From: Halococcus qingdaonensis
GTDB lineage: Archaea; Halobacteriota; Halobacteria; Halobacteriales; Halococcaceae
Direction of reading: 5' to 3'
Assembly (NCBI RefSeq): GCF_024508235.1
Contig: NZ_CP101943.1
Span: 372,001 to 436,000 of the forward strand
Length of the DNA stretch: 64,000 nucleotides
Shown: piece after piece, positions 25,016 through 34,234 of the stretch
Position numbering within the stretch: position 1 is the stretch's first letter
How the letters are laid out: the number at the start of each line of letters is the position of its first letter
The notes under the pieces: model-generated
Database searches by the model: none
What the model saw: the letters and a program-made list of their open reading frames with translations, nothing else
What the model was told of the DNA's origin: nothing
Translations under genes and position numbers: made by a program

Positions 25016-25221
25016 TCCTCGCGAAGACCGCTCGGAAAGGCAAACACGACCATGACGATCCCGACGAGCAGGCCGGCGAGCACCGCGAGCAGTACAGTGA
25101 AAAGCGATCCGCCGCCCTGCAACGCGATGAGGCCGCCCGAGAGGCCGACGAGCACGACGAACGCGAGTTTGAACCGGCGCGAGGCCGTCCGTCGCTCCTC
25201 GCGCGTGGTCGGCCCGACCAT
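25012..25221 (-). CDS. Small membrane protein (69 aa)
   Basis: 69 residues: a basic N-terminus (about 1-19, MVGPTTREERRTASRRFKLA) and two hydrophobic helices (about 19-36 and 40-62). The start codon overlaps the stop of the preceding gene (TGATG), indicating co-translation with the NTF2-like protein. No motif. Function unknown. Confidence 0.7.
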   Translation of the reverse strand: MVGPTTREERRTASRRFKLAFVVLVGLSGGLIALQGGGSLFTVLLAVLAGLLVGIVMVVFAFPSGLRED

Positions 25222-25592
25222 CAGCTGTCACCGGGCACGCTGACGTGCATCCCGACGAACCGCCAGCCGTCGTCCGTCCGGCGGAGCCCGCCGCTCCACC
25301 GCGCTCGATGGTCGTGGTGTTCGTCGCTCTCGGTGTCGTACCACGCCATCCGGACATCGTCTGCGAACCAGGCCCACTCCTCTTCTTCCCTGACCCGCAG
25401 ATCGTGGCTCTCGACGGTCCAGTTCTCGGTCGTGCGCGTCTGCTCGCGGAGTCCCGCGGCGATCCCGTCGGAGCCCTCTAAGCACTCGCCGATGCCGAAT
25501 TTGACGAGCGCGTCGGCGGCGAAGAAGGCTGCGAGCGGCTCGCCGGCACGGAGCGCATCGTAGTATTCCTCGATCGTGGCTTCGGCGCTCAT
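25221..25592 (-). CDS. NTF2-like (SnoaL-type) protein
   Basis: 123 residues, starting MSAEATIEEYYDALRAGEPL, then FFAADALVKFGIGECLEGSDGI and a C-terminal beta sheet (RWSGGLRRTDDGWRFVGMHVSV). This is the cone-shaped alpha+beta fold of SnoaL/NTF2 proteins, several of which are enzymes or small-molecule binders. No catalytic pair can be assigned with confidence. Translationally coupled to the small membrane protein at 25012-25221. Confidence 0.82.
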   Translation of the reverse strand: MSAEATIEEYYDALRAGEPLAAFFAADALVKFGIGECLEGSDGIAAGLREQTRTTENWTVESHDLRVREEEEWAWFADDVRMAWYDTESDEHHDHRARWSGGLRRTDDGWRFVGMHVSVPGDS

Positions 25593-25623
25593 TGTCGGGC
25601 GGTGGCGGCGATCCGGTTTACAC

Positions 25624-25722
25624 TTACTGGAAGCCGCGATCCGTTCCGTCTTCGGCGACGAGTTCGTCGAGTTCGGTGTCGAGCAATTGTTCGGCCTCGT
25701 CTTGCCAGTCACGAACGCGCAT
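25624..25722 (-). CDS. Possible micro-protein (32 aa)
   Basis: A 32-codon ORF, MRVRDWQDEAEQLLDTELDE onward, with haloarchaeal composition and a plausible helix. It lies in the 224-base gap between the NTF2-like gene and the ABC permease. The MRVRDWQD start is reminiscent of the first residues of longer haloarchaeal proteins, so it could also be a truncated gene. No other support. Confidence 0.3.
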   Translation of the reverse strand: MRVRDWQDEAEQLLDTELDELVAEDGTDRGFQ

Positions 25723-25816
25723 AGCTCACATACCGGTGCGGTCGTCATCAACCCGCTGCTTGTAACACTCGTTCGGGAGCGGTCGTCGAACGGCCCTGAG
25801 TAGTGAAAAAGAGGGC

Positions 25817-26902
25817 TCAGTCCTCGCCGGATTCGTAGTGGTCGCCCGCGGCCGAGGGGACGCGCGTGTGGCCGACGAGCGCGAGGACGACGATCACCGT
25901 GACGTAGGGGATCGTCTGGACGAGCGAGCTCGGCACCGCGTAGGCTGGGATCTGCTGGAGGCGAAGCTGGAGTGCGTCGAGCCCTGCGAACAGAACGGAG
26001 GCTCCGAACGCACCGAGCGGGTTGTAGTTGCCGAACAGGTAGGCGACGATGGCGATGAACCCCTTGCCGTTGACCATCGTCTGGCCGTTGCCGATGAACT
26101 GTCCGACCTGGCCGAGCGAGAGGCCGACGCCGCCGATCCCTGAGAGCACGCCCGAGAGCGTGATCGCCAGATAGCGCACCCGCGTCACGTCGACGCCGGC
26201 GGTGTCGAGCGCCTTCGGGTTCTCGCCGCTCGCGCGCACGTGCCGGCCGAACGACGTCCGATTGAGCACGTACCAGCCGCCGCCGACGACCAAGAACATC
26301 AGATAGACCGTCGGGCTGGCGTCGAACAGCACCGGGCCGACGAACGGCAGCTCCGAGAGCACGGGGATCGTCCACGTGCCGAGCGTGCCGACGCTGCTGG
26401 TGTTGACGCTGCCGTAGATGACCGTCGCCGCGAACGGTGCGAGTCCAAGCGCGATGAGCCAGACCGCGAGCCCGGCGATGATCTGATCGGCCCGGAACCT
26501 GATGCAGACGACCGCGAACAGGAGTGACAACAGCGTGCTCGCGAGCACGCCGGCGACGAAGCCGACCCAGATGCCCGGAATCGAGAACACCGAGCCGACC
26601 GCGTCGGTGACGAACACGCCGGTGAACGCCGAGATGATCAGCAGCCCCTCCAGTCCGATGTTGATGACGCCGGCTTTCTCGGCGAAGATGCCGCCGACGG
26701 CCGCACAGGCGATCGGTACCGCGAGCCGGAGCGCCGCGCCGAGCGTGCTCTTGCTGGTCGCCAGCCGCAGCAGGTCGCCGACCATCGTCTCCGGGAAGAC
26801 CAGGCCGTAGAGTGCGGCGAGCACCACCAGCCCGGCCAGCCCATAGGCGAGAGTGTGCCGAAGACCGCCATCTAGCGCCGATCGCAGCCGTCCGACGCTC
26901 AT
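25817..26902 (-). CDS. ABC transporter permease (simple sugar/nucleoside type)
   Basis: 361 residues with about 8-10 hydrophobic segments and the BPD_transp_2 signature IFAEKAGVINIGLEGLLI near 72-90 and GVLSGIGGVGLSLGQ near 255. It is the second permease of a four-gene importer: BMP-type binding lipoprotein (29778-30911), double ATPase (28155-29711), permease 1 (26899-28158) and this gene, all overlapping or nearly so. Such systems import nucleosides or purine-like compounds (BmpDEFG, NupABC). The start overlaps the end of permease 1 by four bases. Confidence 0.92.
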   Translation of the reverse strand: MSVGRLRSALDGGLRHTLAYGLAGLVVLAALYGLVFPETMVGDLLRLATSKSTLGAALRLAVPIACAAVGGIFAEKAGVINIGLEGLLIISAFTGVFVTDAVGSVFSIPGIWVGFVAGVLASTLLSLLFAVVCIRFRADQIIAGLAVWLIALGLAPFAATVIYGSVNTSSVGTLGTWTIPVLSELPFVGPVLFDASPTVYLMFLVVGGGWYVLNRTSFGRHVRASGENPKALDTAGVDVTRVRYLAITLSGVLSGIGGVGLSLGQVGQFIGNGQTMVNGKGFIAIVAYLFGNYNPLGAFGASVLFAGLDALQLRLQQIPAYAVPSSLVQTIPYVTVIVVLALVGHTRVPSAAGDHYESGED

Positions 26903-28158
26903 CGTTCACCTCCCGGGTCGTCCGTCCCACCGGTCGATGATGGCTCTGTGGGGGTCTGTTCGCCGCCGTCCGTGGCGACGGCCGGCTCGCGATCGGTCGT
27001 GACGAACTGCTTCCCGAGCAGCCGGAAGAACTCCGGCATCGCCACGAACAGGATGATCAGTCCACGGAGCACGCCGACCAGCTGGATCGGCACTCCGGTC
27101 GAGAGCTGGACGGCCAGCGAGCCGCTCTTGAGCACGCCGAACAGCAGCGCCGCGGGCACCACGCCCAGCGGGTTGTTGCCGGCGAGAATCGAGACGGTGA
27201 TGCCGTCGAAGCCGAGCGCGGGCACGCCCGTCTGGAACCGACCGAGCACCATCAGCACCCAGACCGCGCCGCCGATGCCCGCGAACGCCCCGGACAGCGC
27301 CATGCTCGACACGATCGTGCGCTTGGCGTCGACGCCGCCGAACCGTGCGGCCTCGGGCTGGAGCCCGCTCGTCCGGAGATCGAAGCCGAAGGCGGTGTAC
27401 TTGATCAGGTAGTAGAGGCCGGCGACGAGCACCAGTCCGCCCACGAACGCGACGATCGAGAAGTCGCTGCCGGAGCCGAACAGCGCCGATTCGAGCACCG
27501 CGGCCGGCGGGATCTGGCTCGTCTCGACCGACTGGCTGTCGGGCGCGGCGAAATACGCCGACACGACGAAGAAGGCGATCTGTTCGGCGACGAAGTTGAG
27601 CATGATCGTCGTGATCACCTCGTTCGCGCCGGCATAGGCCTTGAGCGCGCCCGGCACCGCCCCGTAGAGCGCGCCGGCGAGCGCGCCGGCGAGGACGCCG
27701 AGCGGCACCAGCAGGAATCCGCCGACGCCCGTCAGCAGCGGCCCGGCGGTGAGCACGGTGATGGCGCTCGCCAGCCCGCCGAAGATCAGCTGGCCCTGCG
27801 AGCCGATGTTGAACAGTCCGGCTCGGAAGGCCACCGCCACCGACAGCCCGGTGAAGATCAGCAGCGTCGTCTCCTTGAACGTGAGCGCCACGTTGAAGTT
27901 GAACGGGTCGGAGAGGATGCTGCCGAACGCGCCCGTCACGAGCACGGAGTAGACCGAGATGGGGTTGTAACAGGAAGTGAGGCCGAACACGCCGTAGGCC
28001 GGTTCCTGACAGGTCGCGGCCGTTCCCGAGAAGAAGACGATCAGCCCACCGACGAGCACCGATGCCACGAGCGCCGCGAAACTCAATCCTAACCGCTCGG
28101 CCCACGACGCCGCCACGAGCCGGCGAAGCCCGCTCTCGATGCGATCGCGCGCGCTCAT
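26899..28158 (-). CDS. ABC transporter permease (simple sugar/nucleoside type)
   Basis: 419 residues. Many membrane helices; the family signature is AFRAGLFNIGSQGQLIFGG near 110-130 and GANEVITTIMLNFVAEQ. A hydrophilic C-terminal tail of about 35 residues (TDREPAVATDGGEQTP) follows the last helix. Larger permease of the BMP-type importer; it overlaps both the ATPase and the second permease gene by four bases, so the three are translationally coupled. Confidence 0.92.
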   Translation of the reverse strand: MSARDRIESGLRRLVAASWAERLGLSFAALVASVLVGGLIVFFSGTAATCQEPAYGVFGLTSCYNPISVYSVLVTGAFGSILSDPFNFNVALTFKETTLLIFTGLSVAVAFRAGLFNIGSQGQLIFGGLASAITVLTAGPLLTGVGGFLLVPLGVLAGALAGALYGAVPGALKAYAGANEVITTIMLNFVAEQIAFFVVSAYFAAPDSQSVETSQIPPAAVLESALFGSGSDFSIVAFVGGLVLVAGLYYLIKYTAFGFDLRTSGLQPEAARFGGVDAKRTIVSSMALSGAFAGIGGAVWVLMVLGRFQTGVPALGFDGITVSILAGNNPLGVVPAALLFGVLKSGSLAVQLSTGVPIQLVGVLRGLIILFVAMPEFFRLLGKQFVTTDREPAVATDGGEQTPTEPSSTGGTDDPGGER

Positions 28159-29711
28159 CGTTCACCCCCGTCGGCGCTGACGCTCTCGGCCGTCGTCGGC
28201 TCGTCGGGGCGTTCGCCGGCCATCAACAGGCCGAGTTCCTCTTCGGTCACCGTATCGGGATCGACGACGTCGACGAACTCGCCGTCGTGCATCACCGCGA
28301 GCCGATCGGAGAGCCCGCGCACCTCGGCGAGGTTCGCCGAGATCAGGAGCACTGCGACGCCGGCCTCGCGGAGCGCGAGCAGTCGGTCGTGGACGAACTC
28401 CGTCGAGCCGACGTCGACACCCCGCGTCGGGTGGGTCGCCACGACCATCCCCGGATCGCGCTCCAGTTCACGGCCGACGAGGAACTTCTGCTGGTTGCCC
28501 CCGGAGAGCGATTTCGCTCTCGCCTCGGGGTTCGGCGGGCGCACGTCGTAGGTCTCGATGACGTCGCTCGCGTGCTCGCGCGCGCTCGGCCAGTCGATAC
28601 GTGTCCCGCCGACGGGCGGGGTGTGCTGGCTTCCGAGCACGCCGTTTTCGGTGAGATCGAACTCCATGACGAGTCCGCGTTCCTGGCGATCCTCGGGTAC
28701 GTAGGCCATCCCACGTTCGATGTGGCCGCGCCGTGAAACGCCCGCGAGATCCTCTCCGTCGAGGCGCACCGTTCCCGTGTCCGGTGATCGGAGCCCGGTG
28801 AGCGCTTCAACCAGTTCGGCCTGGCCGTTGCCGTCGACGCCGGCGATGCCGAGGATCTCGCCTTCACGGACCGCGAAATCGACGTTTCGGACCTGGTCGG
28901 CCCCCTCTTCGGTGACCGTGAGCTCGTCGACATCGAGCACCGTCTCGCCGGCCTCGACGGGCTCGGTTTCGATGTCGAGCACGACCTCGCGACCGACCAT
29001 CATCTCGGCGAGCTGCTCGCGGTCGGTCCCGTCGGCGTCGACGGTGCCGACGTTCTCGCCGTCGCGGAGGACGGTGATGTCGTCGGCGACCGTCATCGCC
29101 TCGCCGAGTTTGTGTGTGATGAACAGGACCGTCTTCCCCTCGGCGGTGAGTTCCTCGAAGACATCGAACAGCTCCTCGACCTCCTGGGGAGTGAGCACCG
29201 CCGTCGGCTCGTCGAGGATCAACAGGTCGGCACCGCGGTAGAGCGCCTTCAGGATCTCGACGCGCTGGCGCTCGCCGACGCTGATATCCTCCACTCGCTC
29301 GTCGGGATCGACGGCGAAGCCGTAGCGCTCGGAGAGCTCACGAACCGCCTCGCGCGCCCGTGAGCGATCGGTCGCGAGCCCGCCCCACTTGGTGGGTTCG
29401 TTGCCGAGCACGACGTTCTCGCCGACGGTCATCGGCGGCACGAGCATGAAGTGCTGGTGGATCATGCCGATGCCGGCGTCGATGGCGTCGCGCGGCGCAT
29501 CGAACTCCCGCACCTCGCCGTCGAGCTCGATCGTCCCGCCCTCTGGCTGGTAGAGCCCGTAGAGGACGTTCATCAGCGTGGATTTCCCCGCACCGTTCTC
29601 GCCGAGCAGCGCGTGGACGCTGCCCGCCTCCACAGTCAAATCGACCGCGTCGTTGGCGACGACGCCCGGAAAACGCTTGGTGATGTCGTCCAAAACGACC
29701 GCGTCCGTCAT
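28155..29711 (-). CDS. ABC transporter ATP-binding protein with two ATPase domains
   Basis: 518 residues in tandem ABC halves. Half 1: Walker A GENGAGKST, signature ISVGERQRVEILKALYRGADLLILDEPTA. Half 2: Walker A position is GVDGNGQAELVEAL (degenerate, as usual for RbsA/BMP-type proteins), signature LSGGNQQKFLVGREL and a Walker B region reading VVATHPTRG, lacking the usual catalytic Glu. The first half therefore provides the active site. It powers the BMP-type importer and follows its binding protein by 66 bases. Confidence 0.94.
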   Translation of the reverse strand: MTDAVVLDDITKRFPGVVANDAVDLTVEAGSVHALLGENGAGKSTLMNVLYGLYQPEGGTIELDGEVREFDAPRDAIDAGIGMIHQHFMLVPPMTVGENVVLGNEPTKWGGLATDRSRAREAVRELSERYGFAVDPDERVEDISVGERQRVEILKALYRGADLLILDEPTAVLTPQEVEELFDVFEELTAEGKTVLFITHKLGEAMTVADDITVLRDGENVGTVDADGTDREQLAEMMVGREVVLDIETEPVEAGETVLDVDELTVTEEGADQVRNVDFAVREGEILGIAGVDGNGQAELVEALTGLRSPDTGTVRLDGEDLAGVSRRGHIERGMAYVPEDRQERGLVMEFDLTENGVLGSQHTPPVGGTRIDWPSAREHASDVIETYDVRPPNPEARAKSLSGGNQQKFLVGRELERDPGMVVATHPTRGVDVGSTEFVHDRLLALREAGVAVLLISANLAEVRGLSDRLAVMHDGEFVDVVDPDTVTEEELGLLMAGERPDEPTTAESVSADGGER

Positions 29712-29777
29712 GCGTCGCCCACGCTCCGTGGTCGGTTCCTCTCGTGGGTTCTCTCGTGGTCGAACACGGCTGGTCGA

Positions 29778-30911
29778 TTACGAGCCCGAACCTGGTTTCT
29801 TCGGCACCTTGATCTCGCCCGAGACGATCTTCTTTCGCGATTTCTTGAGCGCGTCCTTGACGTCCTTGGGGATCTCGGAGCCGAGCTGTTTGCCGTACGC
29901 GACCTTGACGCCGTCCTTTTCGAGCCCGAGCGTCTTGGTGTTGCCACCCTTGAAGTTCCCGTCGACGACGTTCTCGATCGCGGTGAACACGGCGTTGTCG
30001 ACCTGTTTGACCATGCTCGCGAGGATGACGTCGGAGAACTTCGGTGAGCTCTTCGACTGGTCGGAGTCGACGCCGATGGCGTAGCGGTTCTGCTCGCTGG
30101 CCGCCTGGAACACGCCGATACCGGTCGCGCCGGCGGAGTGATAGACGATGTCCGCGCCGTCGTTGTACATCGAGACCGCCGCCTCCTTGCCCGCACCGGG
30201 ATCGGAGAACGAGCCGGTGTAGGCGACGTTGACGCTTGCGTCCTCGTTCGCGTAGTTGACACCCTTCTCGAAGCCGGCCTGGAACTTCTTGATCAGCGGC
30301 GCTTCCTCGCCGCCGACGAAGCCGAGTTTCGCGTTACTGGGGTCGGTCTTGCCGCCGCCGGCGCTCAGCTCCTTGGTCGTCAACAGCCCGGCGAGATGGC
30401 CGACCTGGAAGGAACCCTCGTGCTCCTTGAAAACGTAGTTGGCGACGTTCGGCTCCTCGACGACGCCGTCGACCAGCAGGAAGCTCTGATCGGGGAAATT
30501 CGGCGCGACATCGGAGAGGGCGCTGACCTGCGCGAACCCGATACACGAGACGAGATCGTATTTGGGGCTGGTCGACTGGGCGTAGCGGCGCTGGAACGTC
30601 GGGAAATCGGAGTTCTGCTCGGGCTGGGCCTGGTTGAAACTGATGCCGAGCTGTTTTTTCGCACGTTTGACGCCCTGATTGGCCATGTCGTTGAACGACT
30701 TATCACCCAGGCCACCTTTCGCGTAGATCATCCCGATGTTCGCGCCCGAGCCACCGGAGCCGCCCGAGCCACCGCTCGTTCCGTTACCCGAACCGTTGCT
30801 TCCGTTGCCGCTCGTTCCGCCCGAGCCACCACCGCCGCTCGTACAGCCAGCGAGGCCAGCGATACCTGCTGCACCCGCGATCCGGAGGAACTGCCGTCTG
30901 TCTGAGGACAT
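29778..30911 (-). CDS. BMP-family substrate-binding lipoprotein
   Basis: 377 residues. A twin-arginine-like start (SSDRRQFLRIAGAAGIAGLAGC) ends in a lipobox, so Tat export and lipid anchoring are likely. A Gly/Ser/Asn linker of about 35 residues precedes the binding domain, which opens GMIYAKGGLGDKSFNDMA and contains YHSAGATGIGVFQAA and YAIGVDSDQS, typical of BMP/PnrA/Med purine-nucleoside receptors. It opens the importer operon with a TATA-like box at 30939-30947. Ligand inferred as nucleoside-like, not proven. Confidence 0.93.
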   Translation of the reverse strand: MSSDRRQFLRIAGAAGIAGLAGCTSGGGGSGGTSGNGSNGSGNGTSGGSGGSGGSGANIGMIYAKGGLGDKSFNDMANQGVKRAKKQLGISFNQAQPEQNSDFPTFQRRYAQSTSPKYDLVSCIGFAQVSALSDVAPNFPDQSFLLVDGVVEEPNVANYVFKEHEGSFQVGHLAGLLTTKELSAGGGKTDPSNAKLGFVGGEEAPLIKKFQAGFEKGVNYANEDASVNVAYTGSFSDPGAGKEAAVSMYNDGADIVYHSAGATGIGVFQAASEQNRYAIGVDSDQSKSSPKFSDVILASMVKQVDNAVFTAIENVVDGNFKGGNTKTLGLEKDGVKVAYGKQLGSEIPKDVKDALKKSRKKIVSGEIKVPKKPGSGS

Positions 30912-30938
30912 ACTCTACCCATATCAATGACGATGATG

Positions 30939-30947
30939 ATTTAAATG
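30939..30947 (-). promoter_or_regulatory. TATA box of the BMP-type importer operon
   Basis: ATTTAAAT, with flanking T-rich bases, lies 28 bases before the ATG at 30911 on the minus strand and suggests a leaderless transcript. Confidence 0.6.
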
Positions 30948-30957
30948 TAACGGAGGT

Positions 30958-32310
30958 TTACGCCGGGAGCGCCGCCTCGATCGCCCCGACCGTCCGCTCG
31001 ACGAGCGCATCGACCCGCTCGCTCTCGGCGTAGACCCTGACTTTGGGTTCGGTGCCGCTGGGTCGGACGAGCACCCAGCCGTCGTCGAGTTCGATGCGCA
31101 CCCCGTGAGCGGTCGAGCGCTCGCCGTCGGGGAACGTCTCACCGAGACTCTCCGCCAGCTCGTCCATCACTGCCTCCTTGCGCTCGTCGGGACAATCCAC
31201 GCTCACCTTCCGGTAGGGGCGCTCGGCGACCGGTTCGCGGAGCGTATCGAGCCCGGTCTCGGCGACCAGTCGGGCGAGTGTCGCGGCGCTCGCCACGCCG
31301 TCGATCCACGGCCCGAGTGCGGGATGGATGTGTTTCCAGGGTTCGGCTGCGAAGACGACCGCCGTGTCCTCGTCGCCGGCCGCACGCGCCGCCGCGATCC
31401 CCTCGTGGAGCGCGCCGAGTCGGACGCGCTCGACACGCCCGCCCGCTTCCGCGACGCGCTCGTCGATGCGCGAGGAGGCGTTCGGCGTCGTCACGACGAC
31501 GGGATCGCCGGCGTTGCTCGTGCGGGTGTACCGTTCGGCGAGGATCGCGACGATCGTGTCCTCGTGGACGATCTCGCCGTCGCCGTCGAGTACGACGACC
31601 CGGTCGGCGTCGCCGTCGTGGGCGAACCCGAGCTCCGTCTCGCCGTCGGCGACGAACTCCCGAAACTCCGCGAGCGTTTCCGGCGTCGGCTTCGATCCAC
31701 GGGCGGGGAAGTGGCCGTCGACGTTCGCGTTGACGCCCGTCACGTTGGCCCCGAGCGCCGAGAGCACCTGCGGGGTCGCCCGGCTCGCCATCCCGTTGCC
31801 ACAGTCCACACTGATGGTCGTTCCGTCGAGGCTGCCGCCGTGTTCGTGGGCGTAGTCCGCGACGTACGTGCGATAGGCCACGAGCGGTTCGACGTGCTCG
31901 GTGTGGCCCCACTCGTCCCAGCTCGCCGGCGGGTCTCTGGCGTCGACGCGCTCCTCGATGCGTGCCTCGGCGTCGTCGCCGTACTCCTGGCCGTCGGTGA
32001 ACAGTTTGAGCCCGTTGTCCGTCGGCGGGTTGTGACTCGCCGTGACCATGATGCCGCGCCGCCCGCGCGAGGCGAACGCCAGCGCCGGCGTCGGGAGCGT
32101 TCCGGCACGGCGAACGTCCGCGCCGGCGCTTTCCAGGCCGGCTTCGAGCGCCGCGAGCAGCGCCGAACCGGTCTCGCGACCGTCGCGCGCGATGACGAAC
32201 TCAGTGTTCGGAGCGTCCGTGCCGGCCGCACGACCGACCGCGAGCGCGAGGCTCGGTGTGACGCGCTCGGTGGCACTACCGCGGATGCCCGCGGTGCCGA
32301 AGAGGTTCAT
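30958..32310 (-). CDS. glmM: Phosphoglucosamine/phosphohexose mutase
   Basis: 450 residues. Alpha-D-phosphohexomutase landmarks: the phosphoserine loop VTASHNPPTDNGLK (about residue 94), the metal loop GFAHDGDADRVVVLDGDG, the sugar loop with AAEPWKHIHPALG, and the phosphate-binding RPSGTEPKVR near the C-terminus. The sugar loop here reads EPWKH rather than the usual GEXSGH/GEQSGH, so the substrate could be glucosamine-, glucose- or mannose-phosphate; the symbol is the commonest annotation of such archaeal proteins. Confidence 0.87.
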   Translation of the reverse strand: MNLFGTAGIRGSATERVTPSLALAVGRAAGTDAPNTEFVIARDGRETGSALLAALEAGLESAGADVRRAGTLPTPALAFASRGRRGIMVTASHNPPTDNGLKLFTDGQEYGDDAEARIEERVDARDPPASWDEWGHTEHVEPLVAYRTYVADYAHEHGGSLDGTTISVDCGNGMASRATPQVLSALGANVTGVNANVDGHFPARGSKPTPETLAEFREFVADGETELGFAHDGDADRVVVLDGDGEIVHEDTIVAILAERYTRTSNAGDPVVVTTPNASSRIDERVAEAGGRVERVRLGALHEGIAAARAAGDEDTAVVFAAEPWKHIHPALGPWIDGVASAATLARLVAETGLDTLREPVAERPYRKVSVDCPDERKEAVMDELAESLGETFPDGERSTAHGVRIELDDGWVLVRPSGTEPKVRVYAESERVDALVERTVGAIEAALPA

Positions 32311-32348
32311 GGACGGTTTTCGGACGGTGGGCTATTTAGTCGGGCGGT

Positions 32349-32807
32349 TTAGAGTTCGACGCCGCCGGGGATCAGGCTGTGCTGGCGGACGAGGTTGCCG
32401 TCCTCGTTATAGACGAGAAACGTCGATTTCTCGTGGGCGAGCAGTCGCTCGCCGTCCTGCTCGACGGTAATGCGATAGCGACCGTCGTCGTCGGTGTGGT
32501 CGCCATAGGCCCGCGCCGCGCGGATGAAATCGAGGACGCCGTCCGCGTCGGCGTTCAGTTCGAGTACGAAATCGCCGGTGATGCGGTTGGTGATCGAGAG
32601 CACGCCCTCGTTCTCGTCGGAATGAAAGCGGTAGTTGACGTCGGTCTCCTCGGCATCGACGACGGCGTCGTCCGTGCCGGCGAGACGCGACTGAAGCACC
32701 TCGTTCGGCCCATCGAACTCGATGGCGACCGTCGGCTTGCCGGGGTCGCCCCCGTTCGCAACCCACTCGGTGTTTGTGACGTGTATGTCGAAGTTCTCGC
32801 GCCTCAT
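32349..32807 (-). CDS. DUF5793 family protein
   Basis: 152 residues, MRRENFDIHVTNTEWV onward, then several beta strands with acidic loops (VLSITNRITGDFVLELNADADG) and DGRYRITVEQDGERLLAHEKSTFLVYNEDG. A soluble, mainly beta, haloarchaeal protein with no catalytic motif. It precedes the phosphohexomutase on the opposite-facing side with a 38-base gap on the same strand, so the two might share a transcript. Function unknown. Confidence 0.75.
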   Translation of the reverse strand: MRRENFDIHVTNTEWVANGGDPGKPTVAIEFDGPNEVLQSRLAGTDDAVVDAEETDVNYRFHSDENEGVLSITNRITGDFVLELNADADGVLDFIRAARAYGDHTDDDGRYRITVEQDGERLLAHEKSTFLVYNEDGNLVRQHSLIPGGVEL

Positions 32808-32945
32808 TCGGTTCTGTTCGGCCTATGTCCCCTGTCGTCATGAACGTAACGCCGGGATGTCCTCGCCCCCGGCATGGGTTCGCTCGCCACAACTACCGAT
32901 GGGTTTTACCCGTCTCCACCGATAGCACCACTGTGATTCGATATC

Positions 32946-33461
32946 ATGGATCGTGCACCTGAACTCGCGGCGTTCGCGGCGTTCGTCGCCGCGCTGGTCC
33001 CGTGGTCGGTGTCGGTTTCCGACGGCGCGTTCGCCGAGTCGGTCGTCGTCCGGTTCGTCTTCGGTGTGGTCGAGCTCTCCTTCGGCGCACGCTCGCTCGA
33101 CATGGCGCGGGCCGCGGTCCCCATTACCGACATCGGCTCGCAGTATGGCGGCGATCTCGCCCGGCTGGGAACGCTCTGGCTCGTCGCGGCGGCGTTGCTC
33201 GTCGTCGCGCTGGCGCTGGCGCTGGCGCTCGTCGTCGCTGGCGACCGCCTGCTCGTGGGGGCGTTCGATCCGGTGCGGGCGATGGGTGCGCTCTGTCTCG
33301 GCATGGCGCTCGTCCTCTCGGGCGCGATGTGGCTGCTCTGGCAGTCGACATCGCCCGTGCCGATCCCGATCGGCGTGATCGCGCTGCTCCTGTTCGGTGT
33401 GGGGCTGCTCACCGTCGATCGCACGCACGACACTCGTACGAGCGCCGGTGCGAGTGGATAA
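32946..33461 (+). CDS. Membrane protein of unknown function
   Basis: 171 residues with four hydrophobic segments at about 6-25, 76-100 (a long Leu/Ala/Val run), 110-128 and 135-153, and an extracytoplasmic loop between the first two. A hydrophilic basic tail ends the chain. Promoter-like GGGTTTTACCC lies at about 32900. The methyltransferase gene starts 41 bases downstream and is probably co-transcribed. No recognised domain. Confidence 0.7.
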   Translation: MDRAPELAAFAAFVAALVPWSVSVSDGAFAESVVVRFVFGVVELSFGARSLDMARAAVPITDIGSQYGGDLARLGTLWLVAAALLVVALALALALVVAGDRLLVGAFDPVRAMGALCLGMALVLSGAMWLLWQSTSPVPIPIGVIALLLFGVGLLTVDRTHDTRTSAGASG

Positions 33462-33501
33462 CGATGAATTGAACCGCCCCAGCGGCGAACTCCGTTCAGC
33501 A

Positions 33502-34155
33502 ATGGGCGATCCGAGCCGGCGCGATGTGCGCGAGACATACGATCGCATCGGCGACCACTTCGCGAAGACTCGCGCACACGCGTGGCCGGCCGTCGAGTGG
33601 TTCGTCGATCGAAGCGACGGCGTCGCGCTCGGCCTCGATCTCGGCTGTGGCAACGCCCGCCACGCCGCGGTGCTCGCCGATCGCGCCGACCGGGTCGTCG
33701 GGCTCGACGCGAGCCGGACGGTCGTCGAGGCGGCACGCGAACGCCGCGAGCGCGAGGGGTTCCCCGTCGATCTCTGTCAGGGCGATGCGACTCGCCTACC
33801 GATCGCGTCCGATACCGTGGGGTTAGCGGTGTATATCGCCACAATCCACCATCTACCGACCCACGAGGCACGCATCGCGAGCCTGGACGAACTCGCGCGC
33901 GTTCTCGTCCCTGATGGGCGTGCACTCGTGAGCGCGTGGAGCACGTCACACGACCGGTTCGAGGCCGACGAGGCGTTCGACACGACGGTCGATTGGACGC
34001 TGCCCGGCGGCGAGGCCGTTCCCCGTTACTACCACATCTACGATCCAGCGGCGTTCGAGGACGATCTGCACGAGAGTACGCTCGCCGTCGACCGGGTCTT
34101 CGAGGAGCGGGGCAACTGCTACGGGGTGGTGCGTGCCGAAGGGAAACGGACTTAA
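33502..34155 (+). CDS. Trm9-like class I SAM-dependent methyltransferase
   Basis: 217 residues. The start DVRETYDRIGDHFAKTR, motif I LDLGCGNARHAAVLADRADRVVGLDAS, motif II region CQGDATRLPI and YIATIHHL are those of the Trm9/ABH8-type wobble-uridine methyltransferases. In eukaryotes and Haloferax such enzymes are activated by Trm112; a Trm112-like gene lies at 43346-43540. Target tRNA is inferred. ATG 33502 is used; an upstream GTG at 33454 would add 16 unconserved residues. tRNA-Gly(TCC), which has the kind of wobble U these enzymes modify, is encoded directly downstream. Confidence 0.85.
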   Translation: MGDPSRRDVRETYDRIGDHFAKTRAHAWPAVEWFVDRSDGVALGLDLGCGNARHAAVLADRADRVVGLDASRTVVEAARERREREGFPVDLCQGDATRLPIASDTVGLAVYIATIHHLPTHEARIASLDELARVLVPDGRALVSAWSTSHDRFEADEAFDTTVDWTLPGGEAVPRYYHIYDPAAFEDDLHESTLAVDRVFEERGNCYGVVRAEGKRT

Positions 34156-34234
34156 TCACCGATCCGCAACCGCCGATATGCGTCGATGTCGGGACGAGCC
34201 ACGTTTGCCGATGTTCGACGCGAACGTAGTGAGC

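Noticed and set aside
30728-30810. Tandem DNA repeat in the BMP lipoprotein gene as a CRISPR-like or slippage array
   Set aside because: It is an in-frame Gly/Ser/Asn linker of a lipoprotein, with irregular codons.
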